Of a DNA stretch of 64,000 nucleotides, positions 53,162 through 61,861 are shown one piece after another (position 1 is the stretch's first letter; each line of letters starts with the position of its first letter). Origin of the DNA: Aestuariivita sp. GTDB lineage: Bacteria > Pseudomonadota > Alphaproteobacteria > Rhodobacterales > Rhodobacteraceae. The stretch is taken from positions 1-64,000 of the forward strand of contig JAGYKE010000004.1 of assembly GCA_018401465.1 (NCBI GenBank), given 5' to 3'. The notes beneath the pieces are model-generated. The model did not search any database. It was not told the origin of the DNA and saw only the letters and a list, made by a program, of their open reading frames with translations. Made by a program: the position numbers and the translations under genes.

Positions 53162-55479
53162 ACGCCGAATTCGATCCTTCCGTCGGCACCGCCGTCGGCC
53201 GGTCCACCCCCAAGCTCGAGAACCGCGAGAAGGTGACCGGGCGGGCCGAATACATCGACGACCTCTATCGCCCCAATATGCTGCATGCGGCGATCCTGGG
53301 CAGCCCCTTCGCCCATGCGCGCATCCTGTCCTATGATGTCAGCGAAGCGCTCGCCGCGCCGGGCGTCGTGGGCGTCATCACCGGCGACGACGTGCCTGCG
53401 GGCCGCATGGGCGCCTTCATCAAGGATGAACATGCTCTCGCCAAGGGCAAGGTCCTCTACCTCGGCGAACCCGTCGCGGCGGTGGCGGCCGAAACCCTCG
53501 AACAGGCGCGCGCCGCGGTCAACCTGATCCGGGTCGAGTATCTGGAACTGCCCGCAGTCCTCTCGCCCGAGGCGGGGCTCGCCCCGGATGCGCCGATCCT
53601 GCACGAGGCGCTGGCTGATTACATCAAGGTCTTCGACGCGGGCAGCACCGGCAACCTGTGTTCGCGCACCGAACTGACCGAGGGCGACGTCGATGCCGCC
53701 TGGGCCGGCTGCGCCGTGATCGTCGAGGGGGAATTCACCACCCAGGCGCAGGCGCATGTGGCGATGGAGCCCTGTGGTGCGCTGGCCGAGATGGACGCGC
53801 AGGGCCGTGTCACGCTCTGGTCGGCAAACCAGTCCGTGTTCCGGGTGCAGGCCAATGTCTGCGAATCCCTGCAATTGCCCATGTCACGGCTGCGCAGCCT
53901 GACCCCGCGCGTCGGCGGCGGGTTCGGCAACAAGATGGAGGCGCATATTCAGCCGCTGACCGTCGCGCTCGCGATGAAGACGGGGCGACCCGTCAAATGC
54001 GTCCTGACCCGCGAGGAAGATTTCGAGATCGTGCGCGCCCGCCATCCCTTCCGGATCCGGATGAAGACCGGCGCCGATGCAGAGGGCCGGCTGATCGCCC
54101 GCGAATGCGAGGTGCTGCTCGATTGCGGGGCTTTCGCGGACGACAGCCCGGGCGTGATGGGTTATGCGCTGCTGATGTCGGGCGGCCCCTACCGCATCCC
54201 GAACCAGCGCGCGACCGGCAAGCTGGTCTATACCAACAAGCTGCGCTTCGGCGCCTATCGCGGTTTCGGCAATCCGCAAGTCAGCTTCGCAAGCGAACAG
54301 CAGATCGACGAGATCGCGCGCAAGCTGTCGCTCGATCCGATCGAGATGCGTCGCCGCAATCTTCTTCAGCCCGGGGATGGCTGGTTCGTCGGGCCGAAAG
54401 TCGCGTCCAATGGTCTGAGCGCCTGTCTCGACGCGGTCGAGAAGGCCTCGGCCTGGGGGCGCAAACCCGATGCCAAGCCCGGCACGCGTCGCGCCAAGGG
54501 GATCGCGCTGTCCGCGCATATCTCGGGACTTCTGGGCACCGGCGCGATCGTGCGCATGCTCGAGGACGGCACCATCTCGCTCAACACCGGGGCCACGGAT
54601 ATCGGTCAGGGATCGGACACCGCGCTCGCGCAGATCTGCGCCGAGACGCTGAAGGTGCCGGTCGAGATGGTCTCGGTTGCCAGCCCCGACACCGACGGGT
54701 CGCCCTATAACTGGGGCACGACCGCCAGCCGCGTCACCTATACCACGGGCCGCGCGGTCGCGGGGGCGGCGGGCGAGGTGCTGCGCCAGGCGATGGGCCA
54801 TGCCGCCGAAATGCTGGATGTTCCCGTCGAGGATCTGGAACTGCGCGAAGGCGGGCGCATCGCGATCAGGGGCTCGAACACCGATCTGCCCTTCGCGGCG
54901 ATCTCGGGCCGCGCCCATTGGGCCAAGGGGGGTCCGATCGTCGGCAGCCACACGCTGGTCTTCGACGAGCCGACCCACGACCCCAAGCGCGCCATCGCTC
55001 TGGGCTTGCCCTTCCCGCGCATCGGCGTCTTCAGCTTCGCGGCCACCGTCGTCGATGTCGAAATCGACGAGGTCACGGGCCAGGCGCGCGTCACCGAGGC
55101 CTGGAGCGCTGTCGATGTGGGCCGCGCGATCAACCCGCGCCTGGTGGATGTCCAGATCGAAGGCGGCTTCATCCAGGGCATGGGCTTTGCCCTTTACGAG
55201 GAAATGGTCTGGGACGGGCCGAAACTGGCCAATCCGTCCCTTCTCGACTACAAGGTACCCACGTCCGCCGACAGCCCGCATGTCCATTCGATCATCGTCG
55301 AAGACCCCGAACCCAGCGGCCCCTTCGGCGCCAAGGGCGCGGGCGAGATCGGGCTGAACCCCGTGCCTGCGGCCATCGCCAACGCGGTCGGCGCGGCGCT
55401 GGGGGGCGTGTCGCACGACTTGCCACTGACGGCAGAGCGCCTGCTGCCGCGGATCATCGAGGCAGAGCATGCGGCCTGA
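53158..55479 (+). CDS. Molybdenum hydroxylase large subunit (CoxL/xanthine dehydrogenase family)
   Basis: A 773-residue molybdopterin subunit. Molybdenum-site segments include GGGFGNKME, GAYRGFGNPQ, GQGSDTALAQI and the base Glu in GAKGAGEIGLNP. The active-site loop is AYRGFG, not the Cys-containing AYRCSF of CO dehydrogenase, so it is a hydroxylase of form II type. Such three-subunit enzymes add OH from water next to ring nitrogen in nicotinate, quinoline or isonicotinate. The ATG at 53158 overlaps the preceding stop. Confidence 0.92.
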   Translation: MNAEFDPSVGTAVGRSTPKLENREKVTGRAEYIDDLYRPNMLHAAILGSPFAHARILSYDVSEALAAPGVVGVITGDDVPAGRMGAFIKDEHALAKGKVLYLGEPVAAVAAETLEQARAAVNLIRVEYLELPAVLSPEAGLAPDAPILHEALADYIKVFDAGSTGNLCSRTELTEGDVDAAWAGCAVIVEGEFTTQAQAHVAMEPCGALAEMDAQGRVTLWSANQSVFRVQANVCESLQLPMSRLRSLTPRVGGGFGNKMEAHIQPLTVALAMKTGRPVKCVLTREEDFEIVRARHPFRIRMKTGADAEGRLIARECEVLLDCGAFADDSPGVMGYALLMSGGPYRIPNQRATGKLVYTNKLRFGAYRGFGNPQVSFASEQQIDEIARKLSLDPIEMRRRNLLQPGDGWFVGPKVASNGLSACLDAVEKASAWGRKPDAKPGTRRAKGIALSAHISGLLGTGAIVRMLEDGTISLNTGATDIGQGSDTALAQICAETLKVPVEMVSVASPDTDGSPYNWGTTASRVTYTTGRAVAGAAGEVLRQAMGHAAEMLDVPVEDLELREGGRIAIRGSNTDLPFAAISGRAHWAKGGPIVGSHTLVFDEPTHDPKRAIALGLPFPRIGVFSFAATVVDVEIDEVTGQARVTEAWSAVDVGRAINPRLVDVQIEGGFIQGMGFALYEEMVWDGPKLANPSLLDYKVPTSADSPHVHSIIVEDPEPSGPFGAKGAGEIGLNPVPAAIANAVGAALGGVSHDLPLTAERLLPRIIEAEHAA

Positions 55480-56296
55480 AGATTATCCCCCACAGGAGCC
55501 GTTTTCCGAGATCGGCAAGGCCTATCACCAGAAGATCATGCCCGCCGCCGAGACCGTGACAGCCGTCGAATGGCAGTATGGCGCAGATCCCTACCAATCC
55601 GTCGCGCTCTACCCCGCGCCCCGGCCCAGAGGCGACGTGCTCCTGCTCATCCACGGGGGCGGATGGACGAACGGCTACAAGGAATGGATGGCCTTCTGTG
55701 CACCTGCCGCGACGGCGCGGGGCATCACGGTGGCCAGCCTCGGCTATCGCCTCGCGCCCGGCCATGTCTGGCCCGCGGGGTTCGAGGACGTGGCCGACGG
55801 CGTGGCCTCGGTCCATGCGCGCGTCGCCGAATTCGGGGGCGATCCGGGGCGGATCTTCGTGTCGGGTCATTCGGCCGGCGGCCATCTTGCGGCCATGCTG
55901 GCGCTGCGCACCGACTGGCAGGCCCCGCGCGGCCTGCCCGGGGACGTCCTTCGCGGCGCCCTGCCGATCTCGGGCACCTACCTCTTCGGCCCTGAGTCCG
56001 GCTTGTCGATGCGGCCCCGCTTTCTCGGCGACCCCGCCCTCGCGAACGAGGAGCGCGCCTCGCCCATGAGCCACCTGCGGGGCGACGCGCCGCCCTTACT
56101 CGTGGCCTGGGGCGCGCGCGATTTCCCGCATCTGCAACGCCAGGGCGCCGAATTCGCCGCCGCCCTTGCGGACAGGGGCGTCGAGGTGCGCACCGAAGTT
56201 ATGGCCGATGCCGATCACTTGGGCGCCTCCTATGCCTCGGCGGAACCGGACGGCCCGTGGATCGCCGCTGCGGACGCGTTCATCCGCGTGAATTGA
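55469..56296 (+). CDS. Alpha/beta hydrolase, arylformamidase-like (possible N-formyl amide deformylase)
   Basis: A 275-residue hydrolase: oxyanion motif LIHGGGWTNGYKEW, nucleophile elbow SGHSAGGHLAAM, acid near WGARDFPHL and His in ADADHLGASY. It resembles kynurenine formamidases and BD-FAE proteins. Following NicX in the same operon, it is a natural candidate to deformylate the ring-opened N-formyl amide, taking the place of NicD. It overlaps the Mo subunit gene by 11 nt. Confidence 0.85.
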   Translation: MRPEDYPPQEPFSEIGKAYHQKIMPAAETVTAVEWQYGADPYQSVALYPAPRPRGDVLLLIHGGGWTNGYKEWMAFCAPAATARGITVASLGYRLAPGHVWPAGFEDVADGVASVHARVAEFGGDPGRIFVSGHSAGGHLAAMLALRTDWQAPRGLPGDVLRGALPISGTYLFGPESGLSMRPRFLGDPALANEERASPMSHLRGDAPPLLVAWGARDFPHLQRQGAEFAAALADRGVEVRTEVMADADHLGASYASAEPDGPWIAAADAFIRVN

Positions 56297-56336
56297 AGAT
56301 TGCCCACGACCAACAAGGCAAAACAGGGAGACGACA

Positions 56337-57506
56337 ATGAAACGAAGACATCTCTTGGGCCTAGCCGCGACCGCCGCGATGACGCTCGCCGCACTGCCTG
56401 CCGCCGCCGCCGACCCGGTCCGGATCGGCTACACCATGGCGCGCACCGGGCTTTTCGCTGCCGCGGCCCCGTCGCAGGAACAGGCCTATACGCTCTGGCA
56501 GGAACAGGTGAACGCCCGGGGCGGGCTGAACGTGGCCGGGGAAATGCGGCCGGTCGAATTCGTCAGCTACGACGATGAAAGCGACCCGGCCAAGTCCGCG
56601 CAACTCTACGAGCGGCTGATCACCTCGGACAACGTCGACCTTCTGATCGCCCCCTGGGGGACACCGCACCACCTGAACCTCGCGGGCGTCGCCGAAACCT
56701 ACGGTTTCCCCGTGGTCGGCAATACCGCCGCGTCGGTCGCCATCCGCGAAGTCGCACCCGGCAACATCTGGTTCCCGACCTCGGCCATTCCCGACCGGAT
56801 CGGGCCCGAACTGGCCGCGATGCTGAGCGAGGCCGGGGTAGGATCGGTGTCGATCATCGCCAACGTCCTGCCCTTCGGCCAGGAGAACCTGGGCTTCCTC
56901 ACGCCCGCACTGGAAGCCGCCGGCATCGAAATCCGCATGAGCGAGAATTATCCCCCCGACATCAGCGACATGACGCCCCTGATCACCCAGATCAAGGCGG
57001 CGGGCGCCGATGCGGTCATCGCGCTGACCTATCCCGCGGATGCCTTCCTCTATGCCGGGCAGGCGCGCGAACTGGGCGTCGAGGCGAAGCTCCAGTTCAT
57101 GCTGATCGGACCCACGATCGACGCCTTCCACAAGGCCTTCGGCCCCGCGGCCGACGGGATCGTGACGCTTGCGCATTGGTCGCCCGAACAGGCGGCCTGG
57201 CCACGCGCCAAGCCCTTCTTCGACGCCTATGTCGCCCGATGGGGACAGGCGCCCGACTACCTCGACAGCGCGCTTGCCTACATGTCGCTGGAAATCCTGG
57301 AACAGGCCGTGGCCAAGGCAGGTCTTGACCGCGACGCGCTGCGCGAGGCCATTGCCACGGGCACCTTCGACACGATCAATGGCGAGGTCCGCTTCGATGG
57401 CGTCCAGAACGCCGTGACGCCGACCGCTTTCGTCCAGCGTCAGGGCGACAAGATGCAGCTGGTCTGGCCCGCTGCGATTGCCACGGCCCCCCTGACGATG
57501 CGCTGA
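56337..57506 (+). CDS. LIV-type ABC transporter substrate-binding protein
   Basis: A 389-residue periplasmic protein with signal peptide (MKRRHLLGLAATAAMTLAAL). The type I fold starts PVRIGYTMARTGLFAAAAPS and continues with FVSYDDESDPAKSAQLYERL. Though built like branched-chain amino-acid receptors, many members bind aromatic acids. Operon position after the hydroxylase suggests it captures the initial N-heterocycle. Confidence 0.9.
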   Translation: MKRRHLLGLAATAAMTLAALPAAAADPVRIGYTMARTGLFAAAAPSQEQAYTLWQEQVNARGGLNVAGEMRPVEFVSYDDESDPAKSAQLYERLITSDNVDLLIAPWGTPHHLNLAGVAETYGFPVVGNTAASVAIREVAPGNIWFPTSAIPDRIGPELAAMLSEAGVGSVSIIANVLPFGQENLGFLTPALEAAGIEIRMSENYPPDISDMTPLITQIKAAGADAVIALTYPADAFLYAGQARELGVEAKLQFMLIGPTIDAFHKAFGPAADGIVTLAHWSPEQAAWPRAKPFFDAYVARWGQAPDYLDSALAYMSLEILEQAVAKAGLDRDALREAIATGTFDTINGEVRFDGVQNAVTPTAFVQRQGDKMQLVWPAAIATAPLTMR

Positions 57507-57512
57507 TCCACA

Positions 57513-57538
57513 GCGCCCGGCCGATATCGGCCGGGCGC
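57513..57538 (+). terminator. Perfect 26-bp palindrome between binding protein and permease genes
   Basis: Half-site GCGCCCGGCCGAT is followed at once by its reverse complement. As RNA this is a very strong hairpin without T-tract, probably stabilising the upstream mRNA and damping permease expression. Confidence 0.7.
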
Positions 57539-57561
57539 CCGTCTTCACCGGGGCGAAAGAC

Positions 57562-58452
57562 ATGCTCGACAGCCTCCTTTCGGCGCAACTGCTGTTCGCC
57601 GCCGCGGTTCTGGGATCGATCTATGCTCTGGTCGGGCTGGGTCTGAACCTCGTCTATGGCACGATGCGGCTCCTGAACATCGCGCATGGGGACATCCTGA
57701 TGATCGGCGCGTTCTCGGCCTATTGGTGGTTCACGCTGACAGGCCTCTCGCCCCTGATCGCCCTGCCTCTTGTCGCCGCGATCGGCGCAGGGCTGGGGCT
57801 GGCCCTTTACTTCGGGCTGTTCCGCCGACAGCTGGCGCAGGGACTGCCGCCGGCAGCTATCGAGGCGCGTTCACTCCTTCTGTTCTTCGGCGTCTCGGTA
57901 GTGCTCCAGAACGTCGTCGCGTTCTTCTTCTCGTCCACGCCCCGCGCCTATCGCCATCTGGACGAGGTGGTCCGGATCGGCGACCTTGCGATGACCGGCA
58001 ACCGCATCGCCGCGCTGGTCGTCGCGGTCACGCTGTTGGCCGGAATGCTGGTCTTTCTCAATCGCAGCCTCTTCGGGATCGAGATCCGCGCCCTGATCCA
58101 GCACCGCGAAGCCGCCCGCGTCGTGGGCATCAATGTCGACAGGGTGCAGATGGTGGCCATCGCGTTGGGCTTTGCCGCCGCCGCCATCGCGGGCGCCCTT
58201 CTGTCGATGACCGAGCAGACCTCGCCCTTCATGGGTTTCCGCTTCACGATCGCGGCTTTCGTGGTGATCATCCTGGGGGGCCTCGGGAATATCCGGGGCG
58301 GCATCATCGCGGGTATGCTGCTGGCCGTGATCGAGATCTACGCGGTCACGATCTTCTCGGCCGAGGCACGCTCGATCCTGATCTACGGGGCCTTCGTTGC
58401 GGCGCTGTTGATCCGACCGCAGGGCCTGATCGGTTTCGGGAAGCGCGGATGA
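57562..58452 (+). CDS. livH: ABC transporter permease (LivH-like)
   Basis: A 296-residue membrane protein with eight or so helices. ALVGLGLNLVYGTMRLLNIA with AHGD is the LivH signature; the EAA-like loop is REAARVVGINVDRVQMVAIA. It forms the channel with the next gene product, overlapping it by 4 nt. Confidence 0.92.
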   Translation: MLDSLLSAQLLFAAAVLGSIYALVGLGLNLVYGTMRLLNIAHGDILMIGAFSAYWWFTLTGLSPLIALPLVAAIGAGLGLALYFGLFRRQLAQGLPPAAIEARSLLLFFGVSVVLQNVVAFFFSSTPRAYRHLDEVVRIGDLAMTGNRIAALVVAVTLLAGMLVFLNRSLFGIEIRALIQHREAARVVGINVDRVQMVAIALGFAAAAIAGALLSMTEQTSPFMGFRFTIAAFVVIILGGLGNIRGGIIAGMLLAVIEIYAVTIFSAEARSILIYGAFVAALLIRPQGLIGFGKRG

Positions 58453-59351
58453 GGAACACGCTTTCCATTCTCTGCGTCACGCTGGCCTTCGGCCTCGCAC
58501 TCTATTTCGGGGGCATCGCCGCGGGGCCGTACTGGCAGCTTGTCGCCCTGAACCTTGCGATGTGGATCGCCCTGACCCAGAGCTGGAGCCTGTTTTCCGG
58601 GCTGACCGGCTATGTCTCGCTGGGGCATGTGGTGGCCTATGGGCTGGGCGCCTACACCATGGTCATCCTGTTCCGCGAATGGCCGGTCTGGGTACTGATC
58701 CCGATTGGCGGCGCGGTTGCGGGCCTCTTCGCGCTGATCGTGGCGCTGCCCGTCCTGCGGGTGCGCGGCCCCTATTTCGTGATCCTGACCTTCGGGCTGG
58801 CGGAGCTGGTCAAGTTCGTGCTTCTGGCGGTGGAAACGGCACTTGGCCAGTCCTCGCGGCTGATGTTCGGGGCGCCGGGCGCACAAACGCTTCTGGCCTG
58901 GATGGTGGCGCTTGCAGCTTTGGCCACCTTGCTGCGGCACTTCGTCGGCGTCTCGGTCTTCGGCCGCGGCCTGATCGCGATCCGCGAGGATGAAACCGCA
59001 GCCGAAACCATCGGCATCCCCATTTCACGCTACAAGGCGCTCGCCTTTGCCCTGTCGGCGGTCATTCCCGGCATGGTGGGCGCGGTCATGGCGCTGCGCT
59101 CGACCTATTTCGAGGTGCTGCAGGTTTTCTCGCCCACGATCTCGTTCACCATCGTGACCATGGCGATCATCGGGGGCGCGGGCGACGCGCGCGGCCCCGT
59201 CCTGGGCGCCCTGTTCCTGGTCGCCCTGTCCGAGATCCTGCGCGGCGTGTCGCCCCAGCTCTACCTCATCTTCCTCGGCATCAGCCTGATCGGCTTCGTG
59301 CTGTTCGCCCCCAACGGCCTGACCGGCCTCTTGCGGCGGAAGACATCATGA
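58449..59351 (+). CDS. livM: ABC transporter permease (LivM-like)
   Basis: A 300-residue membrane protein; SWSLFSGLTGYVSLGHVVAY and AIREDETAAETIGIPISRYK are LivM hallmarks. The ATG at 58449 overlaps the livH stop; its own stop overlaps livG. Confidence 0.92.
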   Translation: MRNTLSILCVTLAFGLALYFGGIAAGPYWQLVALNLAMWIALTQSWSLFSGLTGYVSLGHVVAYGLGAYTMVILFREWPVWVLIPIGGAVAGLFALIVALPVLRVRGPYFVILTFGLAELVKFVLLAVETALGQSSRLMFGAPGAQTLLAWMVALAALATLLRHFVGVSVFGRGLIAIREDETAAETIGIPISRYKALAFALSAVIPGMVGAVMALRSTYFEVLQVFSPTISFTIVTMAIIGGAGDARGPVLGALFLVALSEILRGVSPQLYLIFLGISLIGFVLFAPNGLTGLLRRKTS

Positions 59352-60097
59352 GCCTTCTCGAGATCCGCGGCCTGAGCAAGACCTTCGGTGGCCTCAGGGC
59401 ACTGGACAACATTGACCTTGCGGTCGAACAGGGATCGATCCACGGCCTGATGGGGGCGAACGGAGCGGGCAAGACCACGCTCTTCTCGATCGTTGCGGGC
59501 AATCAGAGACCCACCGGCGGAGAGGTGCGTTTCGACGGCCGGCGTATAGACCGGCTGCGGCCCGACCTCATCTGCCGGGCCGGGATCGCGCGGACCTTCC
59601 AGATCGTGCGGCCGTTCCCGGATCTGACCGCGCGCGAGAATATCGAGACAGCGGTCCTTTTCGGCCACGCCGAGCGGCCCAGAGGCAAGGCGCTGCGCGA
59701 TCTCGTGGACAGCCTGCTGGCCGATTGCGGACTGGCCGATCAGGCCGGCCAGCGGGCCGCGACGCTGACGCTGGCCGCGCGCAAGCGGCTCGAGGTTGCG
59801 CGCGCCCTTGGCACCGGCCCAAGGCTTCTGATGCTGGACGAGGTGATGGCCGGACTGACCCCGACCGAAGTGCAGGACATGATCGCGGCCCTGCGGTCTC
59901 TGCACAGGCGGCTGGGGCTGACCATCCTGATCATTGAACACGTGATGAGCGCGCTGAACCAGATTTCAGACGTGATCACTGTCCTGCATCATGGCCAGAA
60001 GATCGCGCACGGCACGCCCGACATCATCGCGCGCGACCCGCTGGTGCAGGACGCCTATTTCGGAGCCGATAACGACCCGGCGGAGGACCGGGAATGA
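59348..60097 (+). CDS. livG: ABC transporter ATPase (LivG-like)
   Basis: A 249-residue ATPase with GANGAGKTT Walker A and LLMLDEVMAGL Walker B. The signature region is LTLAARKRLEVARAL, the loose form typical of LivG. Cytoplasmic partner of the LivHM-like pair. Confidence 0.93.
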   Translation: MSLLEIRGLSKTFGGLRALDNIDLAVEQGSIHGLMGANGAGKTTLFSIVAGNQRPTGGEVRFDGRRIDRLRPDLICRAGIARTFQIVRPFPDLTARENIETAVLFGHAERPRGKALRDLVDSLLADCGLADQAGQRAATLTLAARKRLEVARALGTGPRLLMLDEVMAGLTPTEVQDMIAALRSLHRRLGLTILIIEHVMSALNQISDVITVLHHGQKIAHGTPDIIARDPLVQDAYFGADNDPAEDRE

Positions 60098-60813
60098 CCG
60101 CGCTTGCCGCCACGGGCCTGCACGCGGGCTACGGGGATATCGAGGTCTTGAGGGGCGTCTCGATCACCGCCCGCACGGGCGCGGTCACGGCCATCGTCGG
60201 TGCGAACGGTGCCGGAAAGTCGACGTTGATGCGGGTCCTGGCGGGCCTTTTGCCGGTGAGCCGGGGACGGCTGGAGCTGGATGGTGCGGACATCACGAAG
60301 CTGCCGCCGCATGCGCGCGTGGCGCGCGGTGTCGTCCTGGTGCCCGAAGGTCGGCTGATCTTTCCGGATCTGTCAGTCCACGAAAACCTGATTCTGGGTT
60401 CGGTGACGCCTCACGCCCAAGGCGTGCGAGACGAAACGCTGGCCCAAGTCTACGCCATGTTTCCGCGACTGGCCGAAAGGCGGTCGCAGGCGGGCGGCAC
60501 TTTGTCGGGCGGCGAACAGCAGATGCTGGCGCTGGGCCGCGGGCTGATGGCCAGACCCGGCGTGCTGTTGCTAGACGAACCGACCCTTGGCCTCGCCCCG
60601 GCGATCGCCAAGGACATCTTTCGCATCGTACCGCGCCTGAGAGATGCGGGCCTGGCCGTCATCATCGCCGAACAGGACCTCAGGCGAACCCTTCGGATCG
60701 CCGACTTCGCCTATGTGCTGGAGAACGGAACCGTCGTATCATCCGGCAAAGGCAAGGACCTCGAGAACGATCCCGATGTGCAGCGCGCCTATCTCGGCCT
60801 GAGCGGTCATTGA
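60094..60813 (+). CDS. livF: ABC transporter ATPase (LivF-like)
   Basis: A 239-residue ATPase with GANGAGKST Walker A, LSGGEQQMLALGRGL signature and LLLDEPTLGLAP Walker B. Last gene of a ten-gene plus-strand run from nicX (50308), most linked by 1-11 nt overlaps. Confidence 0.93.
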   Translation: MTALAATGLHAGYGDIEVLRGVSITARTGAVTAIVGANGAGKSTLMRVLAGLLPVSRGRLELDGADITKLPPHARVARGVVLVPEGRLIFPDLSVHENLILGSVTPHAQGVRDETLAQVYAMFPRLAERRSQAGGTLSGGEQQMLALGRGLMARPGVLLLDEPTLGLAPAIAKDIFRIVPRLRDAGLAVIIAEQDLRRTLRIADFAYVLENGTVVSSGKGKDLENDPDVQRAYLGLSGH

Positions 60814-60835
60814 AGGGCGTCACAGGCCGCGCCCT
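60814..60835 (+). terminator. Hairpin at end of the nicX-to-liv operon
   Basis: AGGGCG (60814-60819) pairs with CGCCCT (60830-60835) right after the livF stop. No T-tract follows, so termination is uncertain. Confidence 0.4.
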
Positions 60836-60943
60836 CAGGCAAGCAAGACCGCCCCGTTATGAACTGATGCGGTGGATGCCCCCACCCGACGGCATCGAAT
60901 GTGCCATAACGGTTTCATAGGAACCAACGCGAGGGAGGCATCC

Positions 60944-61180
60944 ATGTCAGAGATTAGCATATTGGCGATTGATCTTGCCAAGGGCAGTTTTCAAGTTTGC
61001 GGCGTCAAAGCGGACGGCGCTGTTGTTTTCAACAGATCGGTGTCGCGGCCACGATTGTATCAGCTCTTGGCGGAGCAAGCGCATTGTGTCGTGGCGATGG
61101 AGGCTTGTGCGACGTCTCATCACTGGGGGCGGGTCGCTCAGTCTCTTGGACACGAGGCGCGCCTGATCCCTGCGGCCTAA
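60944..61180 (+). pseudogene. IS110-family transposase, truncated N-terminus
   Basis: MSEISILAIDLAKGSFQVCG, then AMEACATSHHWGR, is the start of the RuvC-like DEDD domain of IS110 transposases. The frame ends after about 78 residues where IS3 sequence begins (61181). It marks the right flank of the catabolic island. Confidence 0.85.
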
Positions 61181-61391
61181 GAGCTACCCCCCACTCTTGG
61201 ACAGATTTCCGGGTTGTTTATGCTACTGCCTGCACCTGCTGACCGGCTTCAATGCGGTTAAAGTAGACCACGGCGGGCGGTTGACCGACATGGGTAGTGT
61301 AAGGTCGTTGGTGGTTGTAGAAGGTTATCCAGCGCCCGACGCCGACCCGAGTCTGCGCCTCGTTTTCCCAAGCGTGTAGATAGACGCGCTC
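61181..61391 (-). pseudogene. IS3 OrfB C-terminal remnant
   Basis: The minus frame RVGVGRWITFYNHQRPYTTH matches RVGIGRWITFYNHQRPHTAH of the complete IS3 at 18295-19559, with the same QQVQAVA end. The left IS end (GAGCTACC, ACTCTTGGACAG) is at about 61181. Only the last 57 or so codons remain. Confidence 0.85.
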
Positions 61392-61500
61392 CTTTATGTG
61401 TTGCTCGGCGGTGCTGCGCTGGTTGTAGAACCGCACGACCTAGGCGGGATCCATCGGCATGTTGGTGACGATGAAGTCCTCGCGCCTGCGCGCGCGCGAC
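61392..61500 (-). pseudogene. IS1380-family transposase fragment
   Basis: The minus strand reads REDFIVTNMPMDPA, a TAG stop, then VVRFYNQRSTAEQHIKE, matching the middle of IS1380 transposases. It fuses directly to the IS3 remnant, so two broken elements form one chimeric scar. Nothing more is seen up to 61614. Confidence 0.65.
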
Positions 61501-61614
61501 CACCCGGCCTAATCCGGGGTTAGAGCTTTATCAGCACTCGGGCCGCTGGTCCTGCGGAGAGAGCCTCTGGGATGTGACCCCCCCCCATGCCCGCGCGGGT
61601 TGTGACCGCAGGCC

Positions 61615-61794
61615 TCAGTCCTCGTCGATCAGCGTGTGCTCGGTGACGGCCATGCTAGGCCACGTCACTCGGAGGGTGGGCATGCCATCGATCACATCGA
61701 CGCGCCACGCCGCCGCGTTGTGCAAGTTGACCCTGCCCGTGCTGGTGAGCGGGGTCATCGCGTCGTCTGTTCTGAGGCACCGATGTGTTGTCAT
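61615..61794 (-). CDS. Small hypothetical protein, 59 residues
   Basis: MTTHRCLRTDDAMTPLTSTG opens it and TLIDED closes it. It is short and compact (RVNLHNAAAWRVDVIDGMPT) and starts 67 nt after the helicase-like gene on the same strand, as an element accessory gene would. No family is recognised. Confidence 0.5.
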   Translation of the reverse strand: MTTHRCLRTDDAMTPLTSTGRVNLHNAAAWRVDVIDGMPTLRVTWPSMAVTEHTLIDED

Positions 61795-61861
61795 GGTGGC
61801 ATCGTACCGCCGGGGCAGGGGTGGGGGAGAGACTTTGCACCTCACCCCCACCCAGCCTGCG

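Noticed and set aside
53884-55470. Long minus-strand frame opposite the Mo hydroxylase large subunit
   Set aside because: It lacks any family motif, while the plus strand carries the full molybdopterin domain.
51858-55479. Carbon monoxide dehydrogenase
   Set aside because: The large subunit has AYRGFG instead of the Cys-containing CODH loop, so it is a general Mo hydroxylase.
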